Assembly: GCF_900142955.1 (NCBI RefSeq)
Contig: NZ_FRCP01000008.1
Span: 282,090 to 346,089 of the forward strand
DNA: 64,000 bases
Direction: 5' to 3'
Source: Anaerosporobacter mobilis DSM 15930
GTDB lineage: Bacteria; Bacillota; Clostridia; Lachnospirales; Lachnospiraceae
Shown: positions 5,930 through 14,959 of the stretch, in pieces
Position numbering within the stretch: position 1 is the stretch's first letter
Layout of the letters: each line of letters starts with the position of its first letter
Notes under the pieces: model-generated
Seen by the model: only the letters and a program-made list of their open reading frames with translations
What the model was told of the DNA's origin: nothing
The model's database searches: none
Program-made: the position numbers and the translations under genes

Positions 5930-7555
5930 TTAGTCTGCCATATATTCCGCTATATTCATGATATGATCACCTATTCTTTCGAAATCAGTAATCAGTTCTG
6001 AATATATTACACTTATGTCGCCTTTACACTCGTTCTTTAGTAATCTACATAATTGATTTTCTCTATATATAACTGCCATCTCATCTATCTTATCTTCTGT
6101 CTCTATTACATTATCTAGATCCGTTACTGTTATATTATCCTCTAACATGTTAATATTCTTAAGATTGCCTAATGCAACACGCTTCATATCTCTAACTTCC
6201 ATCTCTACTGTCTCAGCCAACATGGAACCCTTTTCCTTTAATAAATCAGCATAGCCTGATATATTTACAGCGTGATCACTAATACGTTCAACATTTCCAA
6301 TTATCCCCAGATACATTCCGATTGCTTTTCCATCTTTCTCTGACATCTCTGCTGATATGATACTTGAAATGTATTTGGATATCTCTGCATTGAGGAAATC
6401 TATATATTCTTCATTCTGTTCTACTATAGCAACTTTCTTCTCTTCCCAGTGCAATACCTGGTCAAAAGATAGCTGCACATTATAAACAGCTAGATCATAC
6501 ATACGATTTACTTCTTTATGAATCTGAGAAATTGCAACGCTTGCTCCACCAAAAGAATGATTTATCACTGCTGTTGGAGATATAAACTGTAATTTCATCT
6601 CTCCATTATTCTCATCTTCTCGTTCAGGTAAGATTTTCTTCGCAATTTTTTCTAGATATGTTCCTACTGGTAATAATAGAAATGTTGTTACAATATTAAA
6701 TATCGTATGCACGTTAGCAATTTGCGCTGCCGAATTGTTTGGTGTAAGCTTAATAATCCAATCAGTAAACGGAAGTACTAGGCATATGCATGTGAATATT
6801 ACAGTTCCTATTATGTTAAACATTAAATGTATAATTGTTGTTCTTTTTGCGTTACGTGTTGTACCAATTGATGCAAGCACTGCAGTAATGCATGTCCCGA
6901 TATTTTGCCCAAACAAAACAAACACTGAGTTATTCAATGTTATGGCGCCACTCATTGATAAAGCTTGTAATATACCAACTGAAGCTGAAGAAGATTGGAT
7001 AATTGCTGTGAATATTGCACCAACAGCAATACCGAGTAATGGATTAGATAGATTCGTTACCGTATCCATGAATAGTTGTGAATCTCTTAATCCACTCATA
7101 CTTCCACTCATCATCTCCATACCAACAAACAGGACTCCAAGTCCTCCTATAATATGTCCTATATGATATAGCTTCTTTGATTTTAAGAATACGATAAACA
7201 CAACACCAACAATCGCAAACACCGGTGCAATTACTCCAACATCAAGTGCAATTAATTGCCCTGTTATTGTAGTCCCTATATTCGCCCCCATAATTACCCA
7301 TATAGCTTGTCTTAATGTCATAAGTCCTGAATTAACAAAACCAACTACCATAACTGTAGTAGCTGAAGAGGACTGAATTACAGCTGTAATTGCTGCACCT
7401 ACTGCTACTCCTAAAAAACGATTGGTTGTTAGCTTCTCAAGAATCTTCTTCATCTTGTTTCCGGCAGCCTTTTCTAGGCCATCACTCATCATATTCATTC
7501 CGAGTAAGAATAATGCCAAACCACCCAGTAGTGATAAAAACTGTGTAATATTCAT
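5930..7555 (-). CDS. Na/Pi cotransporter family protein with C-terminal PhoU domain
   Basis: 541 residues. The N-terminal 310 residues carry about eight membrane segments and two copies of the PNaS/NptA signature (ITAVIQSSSATTVM near residue 57, FTAIIQSSSASVGI near 183), which line the phosphate/sodium path. Residues 340-541 are a helical PhoU-like domain ending RIGDHIMNIAEYMAD. It should import phosphate with sodium at the cytoplasmic membrane, with the PhoU part regulating it. It is monocistronic, with its own terminator at 5865-5901. The ribosome site is GGAAGG. The family is clear; phosphate as substrate is assumed from the family. Confidence 0.9.
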   Translation of the reverse strand: MNITQFLSLLGGLALFLLGMNMMSDGLEKAAGNKMKKILEKLTTNRFLGVAVGAAITAVIQSSSATTVMVVGFVNSGLMTLRQAIWVIMGANIGTTITGQLIALDVGVIAPVFAIVGVVFIVFLKSKKLYHIGHIIGGLGVLFVGMEMMSGSMSGLRDSQLFMDTVTNLSNPLLGIAVGAIFTAIIQSSSASVGILQALSMSGAITLNNSVFVLFGQNIGTCITAVLASIGTTRNAKRTTIIHLMFNIIGTVIFTCICLVLPFTDWIIKLTPNNSAAQIANVHTIFNIVTTFLLLPVGTYLEKIAKKILPEREDENNGEMKLQFISPTAVINHSFGGASVAISQIHKEVNRMYDLAVYNVQLSFDQVLHWEEKKVAIVEQNEEYIDFLNAEISKYISSIISAEMSEKDGKAIGMYLGIIGNVERISDHAVNISGYADLLKEKGSMLAETVEMEVRDMKRVALGNLKNINMLEDNITVTDLDNVIETEDKIDEMAVIYRENQLCRLLKNECKGDISVIYSELITDFERIGDHIMNIAEYMAD

Positions 7556-7685
7556 AATTACCTTCCTTTTCTTATACTAGTATAAACGTAATACTCCATT
7601 GTCAATTATAGCGGATTCTTAGCACAAGTAACGTTAATATTCTGCTAAGATTTTTCATTTGTAGTAGCACCACCTGTTTCACAAT

Positions 7686-7736
7686 TAAAGAAGCTATTGC
7701 TTCACTGATAGGCCTAGTGAAGCAATAGCTTCTTTA
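7686..7736 (-). terminator. Long perfect terminator hairpin after spoVG
   Basis: AAAGAAGCTATTGCTTCACT pairs perfectly with its reverse complement across a 9-nt loop. It starts directly at the spoVG stop codon. It is symmetric with A/T tails and could act in both directions. Confidence 0.8.
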
Positions 7737-8018
7737 TTAATCTTCGTCGACTGTGTCGTTTTCCAATATTGCTATTTCATACTTTTCAAGAATAATCTTT
7801 TGAATACGATCTCTTGTTTCTGAATTAATCGGATGTGCAATATCTCTGTACTCTCCATCTCCAGCTCTTCGACTAGGCATCGCGATAAATAATCCCTTTT
7901 CACCTTCGATAACTTTGATGTCATGAACTACAAACTCATTATCAAGTGTAATAGACACTACCGCTTTCATTTTGCCTTCCTTGCTTACCTTCCTTACTCG
8001 AACGTCTGTAATCTGCAT
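7737..8018 (-). CDS. spoVG: Septation/sporulation regulator SpoVG
   Basis: 93 residues with the conserved core MQITDVRVRKV, FVVHDIKVIEG and GLFIAMPSRR, then YRDIAHPINSETR. SpoVG is a small RNA/DNA-binding regulator active in cell division, sporulation and envelope functions of Firmicutes. The ribosome site is AAAGGGGG. It is monocistronic between glgD and the phosphate transporter, with a strong terminator. I did not find a clear SigH promoter in the 290-bp upstream spacer; that spacer holds nothing else I recognise. Confidence 0.97.
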   Translation of the reverse strand: MQITDVRVRKVSKEGKMKAVVSITLDNEFVVHDIKVIEGEKGLFIAMPSRRAGDGEYRDIAHPINSETRDRIQKIILEKYEIAILENDTVDED

Positions 8019-8309
8019 TAGAGTAAACCCCCTTTTGTTTGAACTTTTAAGTCAATTAATAAGTCATACATTTTTCGCTTTATTTTATAAGAATCAATTC
8101 ATACCCCATATAAGTACTTAATTAAAATAGTAACTATTAATTTACAGCACATAACTCTTACCACTATATATTCCTGTTTTTACGACAGCTTGTACCATCA
8201 TGAAACAGATGCATATAAGTAGTAAGAGTTGTTAAACAGATAAATACTTGCCACTACCAATTACTTACGTTATAGAAACGATTCTTTTTGCGACTTAACT
8301 AAAATACTT

Positions 8310-9431
8310 TTACAATACATACCTCTCGTTCTTTTCAATGACAATCTGGATTTCATCTTTCTCAGCTACATGCCTTGTATTTGAACGAATCGTATCCCTA
8401 CTTTCAACAATACAATTTTCGATATATGTATTATCTCCAATATGTACATCATTTAATATGATTGAATTCTTAATTACACAGTTATTCCCAACATACACTT
8501 TCTTAAATAAGACTGAATTTTCAACTTCTCCATTAATTATACAACCACTCGACACTAAGCTATTCTTAACAACAGCTCCTTTATTGTATTTAGCTGGTGG
8601 TGAATCATCAATTTTCGAGTATACCCCAGGATACTCTTTGAAGAAATAATCCCTAATTTCTTTATTCAGAAAATCCATATTCGTTTTGTAATAAGATTCG
8701 ACGGTTGCAATGTTGCTCCAGTAACTCTCAAGATTATAAGCATAGATTTTTTTCAGATTCTTATAACGTATGAGAATATCTTTAACAAAATCGTGTCTTT
8801 CTTCAAGTGCCGATTTTTCAATCAACTCAATTAACTGTCTTCTTCTGATTATATATACCCCTGCTGATACTGTGTTTTCAGTCGTTACGATTGGTTTTTC
8901 TTCAAATTCTTCGATTCTACCATCTTCATTGGTTTTAATAACACCAAACCGACTTGCATCTTCACCTTCATCTAGCTTTTTACACACAACTGTAATATCA
9001 GCTTTCTTAGCTATATGATACTCCAAAACTTTATTATAATCAAGCTTATATACACCATCTCCTGATGCAATTATTACATAAGGCTCATGACTGTTTTTTA
9101 AGAAACTGAGATTTTGATACATCGCATCTGCAGTACCACGATACCAGAAACTATTATCTACTGTAATTGTCGGATTAAATACAAACAAACCACCTTGTTT
9201 TCTACCAAAATCCCACCATTTCGAAGAATTCAAATGTTCATTCAAAGATTTTGCATTGTATTGTGTAAACACGGCAACTTTTTGTATATGGGAATTTGAC
9301 ATATTACTTAACGCGAAGTCAATGCTTCTATAACCACCAGCAACAGGCATTGCTGCAATTGCACGTTTGTTTGATAGTTCCTTCATTCTACTACTATTTC
9401 CACCCGCTAAAACAATTCCTATTGCTCTCAT
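8310..9431 (-). CDS. glgD: Glucose-1-phosphate adenylyltransferase-like subunit GlgD
   Basis: 373 residues. It has the nucleotidyltransferase N-terminal motif IVLAGGNSSRMKELSNKRA, where the pyrophosphorylase loop is less canonical than in GlgC, and a left-handed beta-helix C-terminus (VVKNSLVSSGCIINGEVENS). GlgD is the non-catalytic or modulatory partner of GlgC in Firmicutes ADP-glucose pyrophosphorylase. Its ATG overlaps the glgC stop (TAATG), so translation is coupled and the subunits are likely made in equal amounts. Role: glycogen synthesis from glucose-1-phosphate. Confidence 0.93.
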   Translation of the reverse strand: MRAIGIVLAGGNSSRMKELSNKRAIAAMPVAGGYRSIDFALSNMSNSHIQKVAVFTQYNAKSLNEHLNSSKWWDFGRKQGGLFVFNPTITVDNSFWYRGTADAMYQNLSFLKNSHEPYVIIASGDGVYKLDYNKVLEYHIAKKADITVVCKKLDEGEDASRFGVIKTNEDGRIEEFEEKPIVTTENTVSAGVYIIRRRQLIELIEKSALEERHDFVKDILIRYKNLKKIYAYNLESYWSNIATVESYYKTNMDFLNKEIRDYFFKEYPGVYSKIDDSPPAKYNKGAVVKNSLVSSGCIINGEVENSVLFKKVYVGNNCVIKNSIILNDVHIGDNTYIENCIVESRDTIRSNTRHVAEKDEIQIVIEKNERYVL

Positions 9432-10702
9432 TATATATCACCTGCCTTAATTAAAGTCTCACCACTAGCTAAACATCCATTAGGATATTCATCTGGCTTC
9501 GTTGCTCCTGAAATAGCAGTATTCTTGCCAACCCTAATATTATCAGGTACGTAAGAGTTCTCTCCTATTGTAACCAAACCAAATGAATATATGTTCGGTT
9601 CTACAATATTAGGTACCTCCTCACCAACTCCAAGTTCAACATTATTGCCAATATCTACATTCTCAGCAATAATAGCTTTGTTGATAGTACAATTTTTTTC
9701 TATTCTAGACGAGGTCATAATAATGGAATCTCTAACAACAGTTCCTTCTCCAATATATACACCCGATCCAATCACAGAGTTATATACCTCCCCATGAATC
9801 TCCGCACCTTCTCCAATAATCGCTCTATCGATCTTGGCATCGCTTGCAATATATTGTGGTGGAATAATATCGCTCTTGGTATATATCTTCCAAAACTCTT
9901 CATATAAATTAAACTCAGGAATTAAATCAATTAATTCCATATTGGCTTCCCAATAGGCACCTAGTGTGCCAACGTCTTTCCAGTAACCGTTGTACTCATA
10001 AGCAAAGATACGATTACCATTCTCGTGACAAAATGGAATGATATGTTTACCAAAATCACACCCCTGTTGATCTGATAGCTTAATCAAAGCATTCTTTAAA
10101 ATCTTCCAACTAAATATGTATATCCCCATAGAAGCTAAATTGCTTCTCGGAACTTTCGGTTTCTCCTGGAAATCTGTAATTTGCCCATGCTCGTCCGTGA
10201 TTACTACCCCAAACCGACTTGCTTCTTCCATCGGTACCGGAATTGTCGCTATTGTTACATCAGCATGGTTGGATTTATGATACTCTAGCATTACCTCATA
10301 ATCCATTTTGTAAATATGATCTCCACCTAAAATCAATACATATTCAGGATTATAATATTCCATATATTCTAAGTTCTGAAAAATAGCATTAGCAGTTCCT
10401 GTATACCATTCACTACAATTACTCTTTTCGTAAGGTGGTAGAATGGATACCCCTCCAATGTTACGATCCAAATCCCATGGAATACCAATTCCAATGTGTG
10501 TATTAAGTCTTAATGGTTGATATTGTGTTAGTACACCAACTGTATCAACTCCTGAATTAATACAATTACTTAACGGAAAATCGATAATACGATATTTCCC
10601 TCCAAATGCAACAGCAGGCTTCGCAACTTTCGATGTTAGAACTCCTAGTCTTGAACCTTGCCCCCCAGCAAGTAACATTGCTATCATTTCTTTTCTAATC
10701 AC
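9431..10702 (-). CDS. glgC: Glucose-1-phosphate adenylyltransferase catalytic subunit
   Basis: 423 residues. The catalytic N-terminal domain has AMLLAGGQGSRLGVLTSKVAKPAV, of which GGxGxRL is the triphosphate-binding loop, and ILGGDHIYKMDY as the metal/nucleotide site. The C-terminal beta-helix starts near residue 290. It makes ADP-glucose for glycogen. It is first in a two-gene operon with glgD and has a promoter candidate TTCACA-17-TATAAT at 10733-10761. The ribosome site is GAGGTGAT. No glycogen synthase or branching enzyme is adjacent. Confidence 0.96.
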   Translation of the reverse strand: MIRKEMIAMLLAGGQGSRLGVLTSKVAKPAVAFGGKYRIIDFPLSNCINSGVDTVGVLTQYQPLRLNTHIGIGIPWDLDRNIGGVSILPPYEKSNCSEWYTGTANAIFQNLEYMEYYNPEYVLILGGDHIYKMDYEVMLEYHKSNHADVTIATIPVPMEEASRFGVVITDEHGQITDFQEKPKVPRSNLASMGIYIFSWKILKNALIKLSDQQGCDFGKHIIPFCHENGNRIFAYEYNGYWKDVGTLGAYWEANMELIDLIPEFNLYEEFWKIYTKSDIIPPQYIASDAKIDRAIIGEGAEIHGEVYNSVIGSGVYIGEGTVVRDSIIMTSSRIEKNCTINKAIIAENVDIGNNVELGVGEEVPNIVEPNIYSFGLVTIGENSYVPDNIRVGKNTAISGATKPDEYPNGCLASGETLIKAGDI

Positions 10703-10732
10703 GTAATCACCTCTTGTTGTTTTATGTTTACT

Positions 10733-10761
10733 ATTATATCATGGATCCATTCAAATGTGAA
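10733..10761 (-). promoter_or_regulatory. Promoter candidate of glgCD
   Basis: TTCACA, 17 bp and TATAAT on the minus strand, about 30 bp before the glgC start. The rest of 10762-10970 shows nothing recognisable. Confidence 0.5.
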
Positions 10762-10971
10762 CAAAATTTCCCAAATATTAAATATTATTTTGTGACTTAT
10801 CAACTAATTAGTTGTTGTATTCCTCCTATCCATTGTATTATTTGCCTTCTTCTTTCCTTTTCCTTACATTTCCTCTAATCTTTCTACTAAAACAGACAGT
10901 GAAACAGCACTTATTGCAGTATTGTTAATCTATGATAATACTGATAAATTTAACCATAGTCGATTTTCTAT

Positions 10972-10999
10972 TTGTTTTTTTCATAGAAATGGTTATAAT
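10972..10999 (+). promoter_or_regulatory. Promoter candidate of murC
   Basis: TTGTTT, 16 bp and TATAAT, about 47 bp before murC. The -35 is weak and T-rich. Confidence 0.45.
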
Positions 11000-11045
11000 A
11001 ACAATATATTATCATATACTAATTTAGAATAGGAAGTGTCGTTCC

Positions 11046-12437
11046 ATGTATAAAATCAATTTTAATGAACCAATCCACATTCACTTTATTGGAATTGGCG
11101 GAATCAGTATGAGTGGTTTTGCCGAACTGTTACATACAGCAGGCTTTACAATTAGCGGTTCTGATTCCAAAAAGAGCAAAATCACAGAGCACCTAGAAGC
11201 AAAAGGCATTACTATATTATATGGTCAAAAGGCTAGTAATATTACTCCGGATATAGATTTAGTTGTATACACTGCTGCTATTCATCAAGATAACCCAGAA
11301 ATGCAGGCTGTTTTGCAGCGAAATATACCGAGAATGGACCGTGCCGAGATGGTTGGGCAAGTTATGCTTAACTATAAAAATGCAATCGCTATATCAGGTA
11401 CTCATGGCAAAACCACTACTACTTCAATGATTTCACAAATATTTCTTGAAGGCGATTTAGATCCTACCATCTCTGTTGGTGGAATACTTAAAGCGATTGA
11501 TGGTAACATACGTATTGGTAAATCCGATAACTTCATTACAGAAGCATGTGAATATACCAACAGTTTTCTCAAGTTTAATCCAAGATATAGCATTATCTTG
11601 AATATTGAAGAAGATCATCTTGATTTCTTCAAAGATATCACTGATATACGTCATTCCTTCCATTTGTTTGCTAAAAGACTTCCGGAAGATGGTGTATTAT
11701 TCATCAACGGTGAAATTGAAAACTATGAAGAGATCACACGTGACCTACCTTGTAAGGTAGTATCATATGGTATTCCATCTTCGCCGGAGACTCAATTCAC
11801 TTACAGTGCAACAAACGTCTCATTCAACGCTGACGGATACGGTGAGTATGATTTAATGCACAACGGTGAGTTTGTAGACCATATTACTTTAGGAGTAGTT
11901 GGTATGCATAATGTATCAAACTCGTTACCTTCGATTGGTTTAGCACTTGAACGTCAAATTCCATTAGAAGTTATTAAGCGAGGTTTAACTGCTTTCCACG
12001 GAACAGAGCGAAGATTTGAGTATAAGGGTGAAGTTGCTGGTATTACAATTATTGATGATTACGCACATCACCCGACAGAAATCACAGCAACATTAGAGGC
12101 TGCAAAACGTTATCCACACAAATCAACTTGGTGTGTATTCCAACCGCATACGTACACTCGTACGAAAGCATTTTTAAAAGATTTCGCAAAGGCTCTTACC
12201 TTAGCTGACAAAATCGTATTAACGGATATCTACGCTGCTCGTGAAGTAAACACTGGCGAGATATCTTCAAAGAATCTCCAAGCAGAATTACAGCAACTTG
12301 GTAAAGAAGTATACTATTTCTCCTCATTTGAAGAAATCGAAAACTTTTTATTACAAAATTGTAATAACGGCGATTTGTTGATAACTATGGGCGCCGGAGA
12401 CGTTGTTTCTATTGGAGAATCCTTATTAGGCATATAG
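11046..12437 (+). CDS. murC: UDP-N-acetylmuramate--L-alanine ligase
   Basis: 463 residues, normal length. The N-terminal Rossmann part has HFIGIGGISMSGFAELL. The Mur-ligase P-loop AISGTHGKTTTTSMI is near residue 117. ATP/UDP-MurNAc residues lie around ITEACEYTNSFL, and IDDYAHHPTEI near residue 340 is the MurC-type C-domain signature. It adds the first alanine to UDP-MurNAc in the cytoplasm, the first step of the peptidoglycan stem peptide. Unusually, its stop codon abuts a DnaA-box pair and a terminator. Here it is next to primosome genes, not in the dcw cluster. Confidence 0.97.
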   Translation: MYKINFNEPIHIHFIGIGGISMSGFAELLHTAGFTISGSDSKKSKITEHLEAKGITILYGQKASNITPDIDLVVYTAAIHQDNPEMQAVLQRNIPRMDRAEMVGQVMLNYKNAIAISGTHGKTTTTSMISQIFLEGDLDPTISVGGILKAIDGNIRIGKSDNFITEACEYTNSFLKFNPRYSIILNIEEDHLDFFKDITDIRHSFHLFAKRLPEDGVLFINGEIENYEEITRDLPCKVVSYGIPSSPETQFTYSATNVSFNADGYGEYDLMHNGEFVDHITLGVVGMHNVSNSLPSIGLALERQIPLEVIKRGLTAFHGTERRFEYKGEVAGITIIDDYAHHPTEITATLEAAKRYPHKSTWCVFQPHTYTRTKAFLKDFAKALTLADKIVLTDIYAAREVNTGEISSKNLQAELQQLGKEVYYFSSFEEIENFLLQNCNNGDLLITMGAGDVVSIGESLLGI

Positions 12438-12455
12438 TTATCCACATTATCCACA
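12438..12455 (+). promoter_or_regulatory. Tandem DnaA boxes, pair 1
   Basis: TTATCCACA occurs twice back to back (12438-12446, 12447-12455). Both are exact matches to the bacterial DnaA-box consensus. They begin at the murC stop codon. Confidence 0.7.
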
Positions 12456-12501
12456 ATCTTATCAACAATTTTCTTAAGATAAGATTGTGGATTATTTTTT
12501 T
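12451..12501 (+). terminator. Terminator after murC
   Basis: CCACAATCTTATC pairs with GATAAGATTGTGG over a 14-nt loop, followed by ATTATTTTTTT. Its left arm overlaps the second DnaA box. Confidence 0.8.
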
Positions 12502-12568
12502 GCTCTTTGATCAATATGGATGCCCTATTTATAGGCCTTACCTTGTACTATCCCTCCCCTCTTGCAAG

Positions 12569-12599
12569 TTATCCACATTATCCACAAAATATATCCACA
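12569..12599 (+). promoter_or_regulatory. DnaA boxes, pair 2 plus a third near-match
   Basis: TTATCCACA at 12569-12577 and 12578-12586 are exact. ATATCCACA at 12591-12599 has one mismatch. The 20-nt block containing this pair is identical to the one at 12437-12456. The dnaD promoter lies 34 bp further on. Confidence 0.7.
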
Positions 12600-12632
12600 T
12601 TCGTCAAAAAAACAAATACCAAAATCCCCTAT

Positions 12633-12660
12633 TTGCATTATATTTGGATTATGCTATAAT
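12633..12660 (+). promoter_or_regulatory. Promoter of dnaD-dnaI
   Basis: TTGCAT, 16 bp and TATAAT, about 70 bp before the dnaD-like gene and directly downstream of the DnaA boxes. Confidence 0.65.
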
Positions 12661-12728
12661 GTTTAAACATTGATGACAACGGAGATCCACTCCCCCCTGT
12701 TAATATATTTTAGAAAGGATTAGCTCGT

Positions 12729-13847
12729 ATGAAACCTATTACGTTACATACCAATCACATGAACGATGTAACTATAATCTCAAATATCTTCATTGATGAA
12801 TATATGCCAAAAGCAAGTGGTTCTTTTGTAAAAGTATATCTCTATCTCCTTCGTCTCCTATCTAGCTCAGACAAAATCGTATCCGTTTCAGTAATTGCTG
12901 ATTTCCTTGAAGATTCTGAAAAGGATATTATTCGTGCGCTTAATTACTGGGACAAAGCTGGAGCTCTTACATTAGAGAAAGATAGAAAAGATACTATTAT
13001 TGGTATTATATTGAATGACTTAACAAATATTGACCTAACCGCTTCCAATGAAATTGCTGCATCTTCCTCTCTTATTGATGAGAATATTAACAGTTTAGAT
13101 TCAGAAGACTCTACCCGGATTTCTACTATTATAAAAGACAACGTGGAAGAACCTAAGACATTTGAGAAGCCAACTTATTCACCTTCCCAAGTTGAAGCTT
13201 TAACGAAGAACGATGAAATCAAGTGGCTTATGAATATAATTGAAATCTATTTGGAACGATTATTAAAACCCACTGATATTCAATTGATTCTCTTTTTATA
13301 CGAAAATGTTGGTTTTTCAGTGGAATTAATTATGTATCTATATGAATACTGTGTGTCAAAGAATAAGAAAAATTCTTCTTATATCGAGGCAGTTGCACTT
13401 AAATGGGCAGAAGAAGGCATTGATACTGTAGAAAAAGCAGAAGCTACTGCTATTGCGTACAATGCTAATTTTAATGCGGTTTCTAAGGCCTTTGGAATGA
13501 ATCGTATGCCTGGTGCCATTGAACAGAAGTTCATTACTAATTGGATCAATAATTACGCCTTCAGTATTGATATCATTATTGAGGCATGTAATAGAACAAT
13601 CTTAGCTACCCAAAAGCCAGATTTTAAATATGCGGATAAGATTCTCGAAAGTTGGTTTAAAAAAGGCGTTCACCATCTATCTGATGTTGAAAAACTTGAT
13701 TTAGCACACGCAAAATCAAGTGCTTCTTCCTCAAAGCAATCTTCGGCAGCTAAACCGACAAACAACAAATTCAATGCATTCCCACAGAGAACATATACAG
13801 CTACGGATTACTCTTCTCTTGAACAACGTTTATTAAATAAACAATAA
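12729..13847 (+). CDS. dnaD: DnaD-domain primosome protein
   Basis: 372 residues. Residues 20-110 form the winged-helix DDBH1-like domain (SFVKVYLYLLRLLSSSDKI). Residues 150-310 hold the DnaB_2/DDBH2 part, with two repeats related to the DnaD C-terminal domain. The second ends FKYADKILESWFKKGVH, matching the F-Y-A-x-x-I-L-x-x-W pattern of this family. The tail is Ser/Lys-rich and probably disordered. DnaD helps DnaA and DnaI load the helicase at origins and stalled forks. It is followed after 15 nt by the DnaI/DnaC-type ATPase, so the pair forms a helicase-loading operon. Confidence 0.88.
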   Translation: MKPITLHTNHMNDVTIISNIFIDEYMPKASGSFVKVYLYLLRLLSSSDKIVSVSVIADFLEDSEKDIIRALNYWDKAGALTLEKDRKDTIIGIILNDLTNIDLTASNEIAASSSLIDENINSLDSEDSTRISTIIKDNVEEPKTFEKPTYSPSQVEALTKNDEIKWLMNIIEIYLERLLKPTDIQLILFLYENVGFSVELIMYLYEYCVSKNKKNSSYIEAVALKWAEEGIDTVEKAEATAIAYNANFNAVSKAFGMNRMPGAIEQKFITNWINNYAFSIDIIIEACNRTILATQKPDFKYADKILESWFKKGVHHLSDVEKLDLAHAKSSASSSKQSSAAKPTNNKFNAFPQRTYTATDYSSLEQRLLNKQ

Positions 13848-13862
13848 AGGAGGATGAAATGA

Positions 13863-14855
13863 ATGCAATTAAAGAATTTTCAATATAATAAAATTCTTAG
13901 AGAGTATGATAAACGTCAATTAGAAAACAGACACGAATTAGAGGAACGTGTGAAACACATCTATTCCATTCTGCCTGAACTTAAAGAAATTGATGACCAG
14001 ATTGTATCAAACTCCATTCAAAGTGCTAAACTATCTTTAATGGGTGATGATCAGTCTCTAAACTCATTAGCAGACCGCAATCTGGATTTATCCATGCGCA
14101 AGATTGAGATACTTACTGAAAACGGATATCCTTCCAATTATCTTATGCCAACCTACCACTGTAAAGATTGCAAAGATACCGGATATATTGAAAACGAGAA
14201 ATGCCACTGTTTTAAACAAGCCATTGTTGATCTTCTCTATTCGCAATCCAATATTAAAGGAATTATGGAGCAAGAGAATTTCTCAACCTTTCGTTATGAC
14301 TTCTATACAGATTCCTATATAGAAGAGACAACAAATCTAACGCCGCTAGCCAATATTAAGAAAGTAGTTTCAAGTTGCATAGAATACATTGACACTTTTG
14401 ATTCTACTTATTCTAATCTTCTATTGTATGGTAATGCGGGAGTGGGTAAAACGTTCTTAGCTAATTGTATTGCGAAAGAATTATTAGATCGTTCCCATAC
14501 GGTTATTTACCTTACCGCCTTTCAACTCTTCGATATTCTTGAGAAAAACAAGTTTAATAAGGATCAAGAAAAAAGCGAAGCAAATGAACAATTTGCGTAT
14601 ATCTTAGATTGCGATTTACTCATCATAGATGACCTTGGTACAGAACTTAATAATAGTTTTGTAACTTCTCAATTATATTTATGTATTAATGAACGTCATC
14701 TACGTAAAAAATCAACTATAATATCAACCAACCTTTCTTGGGATAATCTAAATACGAATTACAGTGAGCGTATTTTCTCTAGACTTGCAAGTAATTATCG
14801 TCTTTTGAAGATTGTCGGAGATGATATACGAATAAAGAAAGCATTTTCTACTTAA
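13863..14855 (+). CDS. dnaI: DnaI/DnaC-type helicase loader ATPase
   Basis: 330 residues. An N-terminal helical part is followed by a zinc-binding knuckle, CKDCKDTG...CHC (near residues 98-117), as in DnaI. Walker A YGNAGVGKTFLAN is near residue 196 and Walker B LLIIDDLGTE near residue 260, with an arginine-finger candidate in NYSERIFSRLASN. It should bind and load the replicative helicase DnaB/DnaC. The ATG follows AAAGGAGG with 9 nt spacing. It is cotranscribed with the dnaD-like gene, which supports loader rather than IS21 IstB function. Confidence 0.9.
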   Translation: MQLKNFQYNKILREYDKRQLENRHELEERVKHIYSILPELKEIDDQIVSNSIQSAKLSLMGDDQSLNSLADRNLDLSMRKIEILTENGYPSNYLMPTYHCKDCKDTGYIENEKCHCFKQAIVDLLYSQSNIKGIMEQENFSTFRYDFYTDSYIEETTNLTPLANIKKVVSSCIEYIDTFDSTYSNLLLYGNAGVGKTFLANCIAKELLDRSHTVIYLTAFQLFDILEKNKFNKDQEKSEANEQFAYILDCDLLIIDDLGTELNNSFVTSQLYLCINERHLRKKSTIISTNLSWDNLNTNYSERIFSRLASNYRLLKIVGDDIRIKKAFST

Positions 14856-14959
14856 TTTTTATTATATGCCTTGACTTGCTTGAAACATAATGGTATAAAT
14901 TTAGTGGACATTTTATGACACGTGTATACAACCGTTTACATTTTATGGAGGACGAAGTA

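Noticed and set aside
12438..12599. Chromosomal origin
   Set aside because: DnaA boxes are clear, but dnaA/dnaN, rpmH or recF neighbours and an AT-rich unwinding element are missing; a regulatory or titration site fits better.
13863..14855. IS21-type IstB transposition helper
   Set aside because: An N-terminal zinc knuckle and an operon with a DnaD-domain gene point to DnaI; no istA or terminal repeats are present.
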